Shown piece by piece: positions 55,743 to 64,000 of a stretch of 64,000 bases of DNA (position 1 is its first letter; the number at the start of each line of letters is the position of its first letter). The position numbers and the translations under genes are program-made. This stretch comes from Yamagishiella unicocca (Eukaryota > Chlorophyta > Chlorophyceae > Chlamydomonadales > Volvocaceae): contig BDSL01000004.1 of the NCBI GenBank assembly GCA_003116995.1, positions 2,418,001-2,482,000 of the forward strand, in the 5' to 3' direction. The notes below the pieces were generated by a model. That model ran no database searches, was not told the DNA's origin, and saw only the letters and a program-made list of their open reading frames with translations.

Positions 55743-55970
55743 AACATCGCCTGCTGACACTGAGAAAGACGGAGGAAACAAAAACCGACATGCACCGGAA
55801 CAAAGGCAAACCACCAGAACACCAAATTGACAGGCCGTAGGCCGTAGGCGGATAGTGTACACTCGTGCAGTGCATGCCAGTGCATGCAGTGTACGCTGGT
55901 GAGCATCACTAGCAGGGCTGGGGAGCAAGGGCGGGGGAGCCGGGAGGAGCCGATGGGAGGACATTACCCT

Positions 55971-56023
55971 GCGCCCGATGGTTCTACCTCTTGGTCTGGA
56001 ACCCACTGTAACCGTTACAACAA
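55971..56023 (+). repeat. 53-bp dispersed repeat, copy 2
   Basis: Nearly identical to 37963-38015. The sequence after ACAACAA differs, so the repeat boundary is sharp on this side. Confidence 0.85.
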
Positions 56024-56471
56024 ATTACCCTGGTATGGTGGGACCCTTTCAAGCCTTTTGGAGAGAGCTGAAGTTCCGCGACAGCATCCCGGTTAATCTG
56101 GAAGCGGCCGGCCTCGGCCCTCCCATGAGGATGTCCCCTGCCTATTCCGGCATCGAATCCTGCACCGGACACATGAAGCATGCCTTGTTACCCGAAAGAG
56201 AGGCTGTAAGCGTCTGGCTAGCTACAGCCAGGTGCAAGCAAAAACGTGGTCCAACTGGTGACACGGGGGGGAGACTGGCATCTTGTAAATACGCTAGGAC
56301 AGAGCGTATGCAACAGCTAGGAACGAACCTAGCTAGCTATATACCACCAGCTGTACTATAGGCATCCGCCGAACACTTCAGTACAGGTAAGAACCTTCCC
56401 TGCTGCTTCAATAAGGTACTGAGACGCACCGAGATGCACTGTGTCCCTTCCGCTTGATAACACCTAGGGAT

Positions 56472-56524
56472 GTGCCCGATGGTTCTACCTCTTGGTCTGG
56501 AACCCACTGTAACCGTTACAACAA
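56472..56524 (+). repeat. 53-bp dispersed repeat, copy 3
   Basis: Begins GTGCCCGATGG rather than GCGCCCGATGG; otherwise matches copies 1 and 2. It lies 501 bp from copy 2 in the same orientation, so the two could be direct ends of one small element. Confidence 0.85.
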
Positions 56525-56755
56525 CCTAAATCGATGTCTTGAAAGGTTACTGTAGTACAAGGCGGTAGTCCAGTGAATCGACGTCTTGAAACCGAGACAC
56601 ACCCGCGCCTACCCGTACAGTGGGACAGGGTTACAAGGACCCAAAGTCAAATAGTTGCCCCGTCGATTTCGGGATTGTGTTCGGCCAATCTGACGATTAG
56701 GATGGACGGCACTAGCCCGTCGCGTGCGTTCGGGAGCGTTCGGGAGCGTTCGGGA

Positions 56756-56815
56756 CCCACACGCCTCCCTGTAACCATGACGGTGTCTTGTCATGGTTAC
56801 AGGGAGGCGTGTGGG
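56756..56815. repeat. Perfect 26-bp inverted repeat with 8-nt loop
   Basis: Arm 56756-56781 is an exact reverse complement of 56790-56815; the loop is GGTGTCTT. It would form a very stable RNA or DNA hairpin. Confidence 0.97.
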
Positions 56816-56875
56816 AAGCAGAGCCCCGGCTGCGACCTCACCGTTGTACAGAGCATCAAATTACTCACTCCAATC

Positions 56876-56907
56876 CGTGATGGGGCAATCACTATTGCCC
56901 CATCACG
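56876..56907. repeat. Perfect 14-bp inverted repeat with 4-nt loop
   Basis: CGTGATGGGGCAAT, loop CACT, then ATTGCCCCATCACG. A further 10-bp perfect palindrome with a single-base centre lies at 57240-57260. Confidence 0.95.
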
Positions 56908-57809
56908 AGCCCTCGCGCCTCGCCAACACTATTCCAGCCAATGGGGGAATGTAGAAAACACCACCGCGTTGCTCTTCGGTGATACGACGTATGGGATATA
57001 ACTACAGAATGTGGGCTTTGGCCATCTGGGCCGTTCGAAAAGCAGCTATCCGGTGAGTCGGAAATACGAATGGGAGTATGCTCCCTCCTGCTCCTGCGAG
57101 CATGCTCCAACCTAACTTGCGCATTTCGCCGCACCTAGTGCATGCATTGGATGGCCGTGACAGGAAGTGCCACACCGTAGTACAGGGGACGCTGTACAGA
57201 GGCACCACCAGCCACGCACCATGCATGCTCCACCACTGGTGGGATCATGGCATGATCCCATCGCTTCCTCGCGCCAACCGCCCATCACGTGGCCTTTCTT
57301 CAATCATGCCTGACCTCCTGCGACTGTCACGGGCCCTCTCTGGAGCCGCACCTGGCCCACTGTTACCGTAGCATGGTGTGATCCTGTATGTATGATCACT
57401 ATCGTTCTCCCACCATGCATGCTCCCATCGTTTTTTCGCGCCCATCTTGCCATCCCGAGCGGTGTCGAAAAGACTTTGTTGGATTCCCAGTCGATGAAAT
57501 CGCGCATGCCAACAATTCCCGTGATCGGTCTGTGTACGCGTACGCCGTTGGCCCCTGGGCCTGAGCTACGCTGTCGAACGCGCACGTCCTCATTAAATTG
57601 CGACGTGATTGACACAGCATGAAGTACAAAGCGGAAAACTTTGAGACTGTAAGGCGTGCAAAGTGTCTTGTCATGTGTCATGTCTCCTTCCATAGCATGT
57701 ACAACGAATTCGTACACGTGCGTCTTAAACTCAACCAAGTGCGCCGTTTATGAACTACGCAGGCTCTGTCCATTAGTATAGTGAATTTTATCCTATCAAG
57801 GTATTTCAA

Positions 57810-60800
57810 ATGGCGACAAACCCGATCAGCCGGCACGTTGGCTACTCGTCCGTGCCGGCATCAGAGACTTTACTGACCAGAACACCGTCGATGAGTATCG
57901 ATACACCTCAACAGAAAGTTTTCAAGGCACTCGGTGCTTGCCTGCTCTGGCTGACCTGCTCTAGCTCAATTATCCTTGTGAACAAGTATATCATGGTACG
58001 CGCTCTAAGATGAACATTTTTGATTGTTACAATAAGATCATAATGACCAATGGGCCGCTCAGTTGCCTCTTTGAACTCCGGAGACGAGGATCGTTGCCCG
58101 CTTTTTTGTGTCACTTCAAGACCACTATGCTCGCAATGAATGCTTTAGCGGTCATTGAATTCTCCTATATGTGTACCATCCAAACAGGTGGACTTGAATT
58201 TTAAGTACCCTATGGCAGTAGCTGCTATGGGTATGGGCTTCGCCTCATTCGCTACATTCCTGTACTGTGACGTGCTGAAGCGGGTGCCTCCGTCGGCTGG
58301 TGTGGACACAAAGTTCTACTGGACACGTATTTTCCCTGTGGGCGCCTGTCAGGGGCTTACTCTCTTCCTCGGCAACCAAATGTAGGCATTGGGCGGGGTG
58401 CCTCAGTTACGACACAGCAAAACCCAATGAGCAAGGACGTGCAGCAACCATATAGGGGGGAGGGCGACTCCAGGTGTGGGGCATCCGCTTCGACCACGTG
58501 TCCACCAGCCCCTCCAACCCTACCAATCCTCCCCCCGCGTGTCGTGTCGTGCAACCGTTGTAACCGGTAACTCGCCCCCCCCCCAAAAGCGGAACACCCA
58601 CCATACCGTCTACTCCACTCGCCTACCCCATCCCGTCCCTCCCACCACCACACCCTTCTCCGCCCCTTGCCGTACCTCACAACTCCCCCCTCCCTCGCGT
58701 CACCCCCGCCGCCTCTGCCGCCCCCCCCCAGGTACTTCTACCTCACCGTGGCGTTCATCGAAATGTCGCGCTCCTCGCTGCCCGTCACAACCATGGTCGC
58801 GCTGTGGCTGGCGCGGCTGGAGACCCCCACCTCCCCCGTCATCCGGGCGGTGTGCCTGACCGCCTGCGGCTGCGCCATCGCCGCCTACGGCGAGGTTCAC
58901 CTGTCACTGGTCGGCGCGCTGATTGCGGCGTCCAACCTGACCATGGAGTCGGTGCGCCTGGTGATGACGCAGTACCTGCTGGTGGGGTGCGACATGCACC
59001 CGCTGCAGAGCCTCAAGTACATTGCGCCCGCGGCCACCATCACGCTGCTGATTGGGTCGGCGCTGCGCGAGTATCCGAGGATGGTGGAGGACAAGGCGTT
59101 TGGCATTGTGGCAAGGTGAGGCTGCGGCCCCAGGGGCTGGGCCGCTGAAGGGGATTGCAAAGAAGACCCGTTCACGCGACGCGAGCAGCGGCTGGGCCGC
59201 TGAGGGGGAGGGAGTATGCTGGGCCGCTGAGGGGGAGGGAGTATGCTGGGCTGCTGAGGGGGAGGGAGTATGCTGGGCCACGCAGGCCAGGGTCCAGGGG
59301 GCTGGGGTCATGTTGGCAGGGGTGGGATGATGACGCCCATCTCTTAGGCTTGCGGGTCGTGCATGGACCGGGCAGCCATGTTGGGAACGTCAGGGGTTTG
59401 CGCTGGCGGCACGGCGCATTGTAACGGCGGCGATATCCCTGGGCCCACGGCCAGGGTTATCGCCGCCGTGGCAGTTACGTGACGGCTAGTGCACTGATGC
59501 GATGCCGGTGCCGGTGGTGGCCATCACACGTGACAGCTCCTGGCGTCTGCTTCCGGGACCGCGGGGTGGTTAACAGATGAGACGCGCTGCGGCGCCAGGG
59601 ATGCGGTGTCCCGCTGTGGCTGTGTCGTGCGTGCATGCCGGTGCCGTACGTCGTACGTCGTGCCCCTCAGCGTGAGGACTTCATTCAGTCTCCTCCTCCG
59701 CCCGTGCTGCAACCACCTCTCCCACTCAGGTACCCGCTTCACTTCATGGTGGCCGCTGCGTTGGGTCTAGTGGTGAACGTGCTGGGCGTCATCATCATCA
59801 AGCTATCATCCGCAACCACGCTTAAGGTAGGCGCGGGGGAGGGGACAGGGCGGGACGGGGCGAGGCAAATACCCGGCTGCGGTTACCGGTACTAACACGG
59901 CAAAAGCAAAACCATGAGGCACCGGGATGCGAGCGAGCTTGGGGGAAGGGACAGGGTCGCCAACGGAACTTGCCCGGTCGTACGCACACGGGGCAGGCGG
60001 GCCACGTGGTGTGGTGCCGGGCTGTGTTGGGCAAGGTGGAGCTGCGGGGAGGGCGTAGGGAGGAGAGCAAGGAGAGCCGTGCGGACGGCGGCACCACGTC
60101 CGAACAAGGAGGACTGCGGCGCCTGCACCTCCCGGCTCCCCGCGTGTCCGAAAACCTGTTCGCCGGCTAGATTCTGCCTTCCGTTTCATATGTCGTGTCA
60201 GGGGGTCCTCTGGCCAACCCCTCTCCGGACTCTTCCGACCTAACAGCCACACACTCCCAAAACGGCCCAGCGACCTGCCTCTATCGGGCGAGGGTGCTTT
60301 GCGCAGCCGGGAACTTTGAAGTGTTACTTTGAAGTTGTAACGCACGGAGTCCGGCCGCCTCCTAGATGCGGCCGCAGCTGCCGCGCAGATCTCCGCCTAC
60401 TGTTCATGTTCCTCTTGCGTAGCCTCCCCCCTGGCCTCCCAGTAGCCGCCCGAAGGCCCTCCCCTCTTTCCTTCCGGTCCCACCCGTCTCCCCTTCTCCA
60501 GCCCCGTCGCTTCCACCGGCTTCCCTCCCCTTCCCTCCCCGCCCCCCTGGCCAGGTCCTGGCGGCGGTGCGCGGCCCCATCGTGGTCATGTGCGGCGTGA
60601 TGCTGTTCGCGGAGGCGGTGACGATGATCGAGTTCTTCGGGTACTCTATGTAAGTGGAACGTATGTATGGGGCCGGCGGCGCAGGCCGGGACGCAACCCA
60701 GCGGCCGAGACGACGCCATCCCTGCAGTCCTCAACCTCCCGCTTCCCCCGCAACCCACACATGTAGACCGCGGCTTAGCGGTACACCAGGACACTGCGCC

Positions 60801-61370
60801 GTCCTGCCTGTTGAGTTCGCTTGACACTTCGCGGCTTGGTGGCAGGTTGTAATGCACACCGGTAAAGTGACCACACCAGCGGCCCGGGTAGGTCAACGCA
60901 CGAACATGGTTAAGCGCAAGTTATGATCTCCCAGCCAACTGGCTTGGGCTGTCGGGGTAGGTCAACGCACGAACATGGTTAAGCGCAAGTTATGATCTCC
61001 CAGCCAACTGGCTTGGGCTGTCGGGGTAGGTCAACGCACGAACATGGTTAAGCGCAAGTTATGATCTCCCAGCTAACTGGCTTGGGCTGTCGGAGTCGGA
61101 GCCTCCCTGTGTCGCCCCTCCCCCCCCGCCCCTTCCTCCTGACGCTCTCCGTCCTGCACCTGGGTTCGGACCCGGAGGGCCCATGAGCCCCTGTAGCGGC
61201 AGCGCGGCAGCGTGCGCCCGCTGTCACCAACCGCCACACATCCCCGCCCGGCACCTGCTCCCGCTGCGGCCTGCAGTGCCCTCGCCGGCTTTATATGGTA
61301 CCAATACGCGCTGACGCACAAGGCTGCGGTGGAGACGGCGGCAAGATTGCAGCCTGCCGCCAAGGTGTGA
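57810..61370 (+). CDS. Nucleotide-sugar/triose-phosphate-type transporter (TPT/EamA fold)
   Basis: Membrane antiporter of the drug/metabolite transporter superfamily. Six exons join in phase: 57810-57995, 58188-58381, 58732-59115, 59730-59826, 60555-60649 and 61277-61370 (TGA), giving 349 aa. Seen: a short cytosolic N-terminus, then about ten hydrophobic helices (ACLLWLTCSSSIILVNKYIM; FKYPMAVAAMGMGFASF; VLKRVPPSAGVDTKFYWTRI; the MYFYLTVAFIEMSRSSLPVT repeat; LKYIAPAATITLLIGSAL; FMVAAALGLVVNVLGVIIIK). SSATTLK is the family's second-repeat signature, and the last helix is ALAGFIWYQYALTHKAA. There is no obvious plastid transit peptide, so a Golgi/ER nucleotide-sugar carrier fits better than a plastid phosphate translocator; the substrate cannot be read from sequence. 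The long fifth intron holds a 69-bp triplication. Confidence 0.9.
59186..59277. repeat. ~28-bp tandem repeat in transporter intron
   Basis: GGGCCGCTGAGGGGGAGGGA followed by GTATGCT recurs about three times in the third intron. Confidence 0.85.
60886..61092. repeat. 69-bp tandem triplication in transporter intron 5
   Basis: GGTCAACGCACGAACATGGT starts at 60891, 60960 and 61029. The three units differ by only one or two bases, so the amplification is recent. Confidence 0.97.
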
Positions 61371-63673
61371 GGGCGAGCTGGAGCCGAGAGCGATTCGAGA
61401 GCTGGGGGTTTTGGCTGGGGGAGGGAGGAGGTCAAGGTGGGTGAGATGTGACCCTGACCCTACCCTGGCCAAGCGAGGGGGAAGGGGCGGCCGGCGGCAC
61501 CGAGGCCATGGCGCATACACCATGCATGCCAGGCCACTTCTTGTCGTCAGGGGCGATACCTTCAGCTCTGTGTGGTTGCGGTTGCGGTCGATGCCGTTAG
61601 TCGTTGCGGTTGCACGATATGGCGCAGCAGCAGCACCGAGGCTGGGGTGATGGTTGCGGGGAGCGCAGCGTCTCTAGCGGTCGCACGCTGGCCCCATCAT
61701 GACAAGCACAGCGCCCCACATGCGCGGTCCCCGGGATCCGGTTGTGCGTCCGATCATCCGTGGGATCCGGGTGTGATGGGGAGCTCAGGGCTAAGGTTGC
61801 GGCTCGTGGGTGGGGTAGAGAGAAACCGGAGACGGAGACGGATTGTCCGAGGTAGAGGGGCTTGAGGATTCCCAATGGGGCCGTGGGGTGCCGGCATTAC
61901 GGCTGAAACGGTGGCATTAGAACTGCGAGGCATGGTGTGTTATTTATGTCAGATCTCTTTCCCTGGGCATATTTCTGCAGGAGTCCCGCCCGATGTGGTG
62001 GTGGGGTTACTGATACGGTACTGCTTCACGTGAAGGAAGCACTTGCTTTGGGCCAGCGGGAAGTGCCCGTGGAGTGTCCCGGCCCTGACACCGCTTGCTT
62101 GGGGCATAATGAACCTAGTGACCCCAGTCGGATGCAACATTGGCGAATGCGTAGCACGGCCAGCAGCCTGGATCGCGCGCACCGAGCCTGGGGTGTATTG
62201 TTGCGGCCACGTACGCCTGTCCGTACGGCTTGACTAAAGGATTGGAAAAACGCACACTTGCGGGTGCTGTGTCATGCTGTGAAGGGCAGCTGCAGATGTG
62301 TGCGTGCGTGTGTGTGGCGCAGTGCTGTCGGCGGGGCGTTTGGAGGGTTGGGAAAGATGTGCGCCTGCCGGTGGGGACATCCTACGGACCTGCGTCGTTG
62401 CGTCAAGCCGTCGGGGGCGGATTGGATGGTCAAATACCAATGGTATTACGGGGGGCAATGTACGACACATTAAGGTGCATGGCACCCCCGGGGGGGCGGG
62501 GGGTGCTCAGGAGGAGCAGGCGGGGGCGGGGAAGACACGTGCGGAGGAGACATTGGCAAAATGCAGGAGCAACCCCGGCTGGGGTTTCCGGCTATCCGGC
62601 GTCCGTGTTATGTAACATGCAAATCGCGCCGAGTTCCTTGGTGCGCGCTTTGCGAGCTCGCGGCGCACTCTGTGCAGCCCTTGCTTTCCGCATCGACATT
62701 CCATGTCCGATAGAATGTCTGATACCGGGTACAGCGGGCGGCCCTGTTCCAGCACTCCCAGCATCACGCCATTCGACCTGCTTCGGATGACATTGTGCGC
62801 CGCCTCGCTATATGCCGGCAGCGCTAGCCAAGGCCCTCCAATGCGCGATGTCGTGACGCAATGCCGGCCTGGCGCTCCGCCGTACTCAGTGTGTGTACTA
62901 TTGTGTTGCCTGCATACGGGGATAGCCCGAGCCAGGACTGCGTCACGACAGCGGGGCGCGGCTTTGGCATCCTGCCGCGGATGCTGGATGGCCCTGCCCA
63001 GTGAGTCGCCCTGCATCAACACGGTAATGTTCTGCATCCGGGCTCGGGCGGGTCCGGGTTTCACCGCATCTCGCTCTAGCAAGTCCCCACATGTCCAGCC
63101 GCCACACCAAGATTTTATTAAACTGCGCGGAGCCCTTGTTTACGTTCATCTGGGTTTGTCTAGGCAGAGCCTGGCCATAGTAGCCGGGGTAGATACCGAT
63201 ACAGCAAAATGGGTCGACGCTCGACCTCCGCGTTTCGTTACCTCGACTAAAGTTCTTCAGCATGCGTCTCCATCCGCACGTGTGTACCAAACGCTTTCCC
63301 CATCGGCTTTCCTAGTCAGTGCGGACCCACGGGTTTTCTTACCGTAACCCGCAGCCGTCCCCAGTATGAAAGATTTCCAGGTATGCAACAGGCTCAAGAG
63401 CCCCGTGGTGTGCGGGCAACGATCCTCGATCCAGCAGATCCGTACAGGGCATAGGCAACAGCGCATCTTACGTAATACTTCAACACATGCTGTCACAATA
63501 GTGAAACGCATCGCCACATCGGGTCCGCCAGTTACAAAACAACAGAAAAGTACATTGTTGCCGCATGCCAGACGTCGCTTCCAGATCCTTATCTTCATTT
63601 GTGCCGCTTGCCTGAGGTCGCGACTATATTCATTACTTTGCATATTGTACAACCTGTAACTGACGAACCTCAC
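61371..63673. other. Region downstream of the transporter with no recognised gene
   Basis: No exon chain or domain was found. Two overlapping long frames (62703-63347 plus, 62507-63082 minus) have no recognisable motif and cannot both be real. 63300-63345 contains the same GTGCGGACCCACGGGTTTTC word found near the 3' ends of introns elsewhere in the window, followed by an AG at 63363-63364. This hints at an intron end at the start of another gene. Confidence 0.4.
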
Positions 63674-63721
63674 ATGCCAAGCGCGTCTAATAAGAAGAAA
63701 CACGATAGACTCGTTGTTGAC
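63674..63721 (+). CDS. Possible first coding exon of a gene running off the right edge
   Basis: ATG 63674 opens MPSASNKKKHDRLVVD, a lysine-rich N-terminus, and reaches a donor-like GAC|GTAAAA after 48 nt. An upstream ATGAAAGATTTCCAG at 63366-63380 followed by GTATGC is an alternative start exon. There is no domain evidence, so this is only a candidate. Confidence 0.25.
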
Positions 63722-64000
63722 GTAAAACTACGGTGCTTACCCATTTCCCTGGGTGATCCGTACAAAGTCAAGGCTCGGGCGGCTTTTGCAAGGCGCACAA
63801 ACGCCACACGTTTCACGACCGATTTATGATCGTGCAATACCGTAATTAAGTGTCACAGCTGCAAATTATGGACGGATGGCAGTAGGCGACGGCCGGCAAG
63901 AAAATTTCGTCTAATAGCCTCAACGAGGCGACAGGATGGTACTCCTCGCCTTATGGCGACCTAGCATTGCAGAAGAGCAACGCGTCAAGTTGGACAGCTC

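Larger units (their letters stand above)
55743..57809. other. Repeat and hairpin region without a recognised gene
   Basis: Holds an inverted match to the duplication spacer (55745-55850), two copies of the 53-bp dispersed repeat, a GCGTTCGGGA triple repeat (56726-56755) and three short perfect inverted repeats. Open frames here cross the hairpins and are not credible genes. A minus-strand frame at 57304-57738 has no ATG start and no recognisable domain. Confidence 0.5.

Noticed and set aside
56573..57001. 142-codon plus-strand ORF
   Set aside because: Runs through two perfect hairpins and a short tandem repeat, with no recognisable protein features.
62507..63347. Two overlapping ~200-codon ORFs on opposite strands
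   Set aside because: No motif, no exon structure, both cannot be real, and the length is expected at this GC content.

Overview
The window is nuclear DNA from a green alga, most likely a volvocine (Chlamydomonas/Volvox lineage). The evidence is GC-rich, intron-dense genes with short GT-AG introns, hydroxyproline-rich PPSP modules fused to a gametolysin-type (M11) metalloprotease, and Ty3/Gypsy retroelement pieces. No bacterial operons, rRNA, tRNA or CRISPR array were seen. The species cannot be fixed from the sequence.

Layout, left to right. About 1-4.0 kb: no gene I can support, with imperfect tandem repeats. 4.0-7.7 kb (minus): a five-exon E1-like tRNA threonylcarbamoyladenosine dehydratase (TcdA/CsdL family). 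8.7-14.9 kb (plus, divergent from it): an eleven-exon leucine-rich-repeat plus coiled-coil protein. 15.7-17.9 kb (plus): a complete nine-exon RAD51 of 343 aa. 18.8-25.7 kb (minus, convergent with RAD51): a class 3 (diacylglycerol-lipase-like) lipase whose introns are full of minisatellites. 26.3-28.4 kb (plus): a DCC-family thiol-disulfide oxidoreductase-like protein.

29.7-46.0 kb is a direct tandem segmental duplication, about 8.1 and 7.6 kb with a 0.6 kb spacer. Each unit carries one minus-strand gene for a secreted M11 metalloprotease with a PPSP-rich N-terminal module, an HExxHxxGxxH zinc site and a C-terminal DNDCDG-type metal-binding motif. The left copy looks intact. The right copy has lost one whole exon through a ~356-bp deletion and is probably a pseudogene.

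47.4-55.7 kb is a compound Ty3/Gypsy locus. A plus-strand fragment (integrase-PHD finger-LTR) meets, tail to tail, a minus-strand element (LTR-gag-protease-internally deleted pol-PHD remnants-LTR). The result is a near-kilobase inverted repeat. 56-57.3 kb holds dispersed repeats and perfect hairpins. 57.8-61.4 kb (plus) is a complete six-exon nucleotide-sugar/triose-phosphate-type transporter of 349 aa. Beyond it little is recognisable, except a possible first exon at 63.67 kb.

The genes look like unrelated housekeeping and extracellular-matrix genes, not a pathway cluster. The most unusual signal is a family of introns in unrelated genes that share a block ending in a CACGGGTTT-CCTC motif near the 3' splice site. 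In the metalloprotease genes these introns also have inverted terminal repeats close to both splice sites, as expected of introner-like (transposing) introns. Exon boundaries are given where reading phase and splice sites agree. Joins I could not resolve are named.
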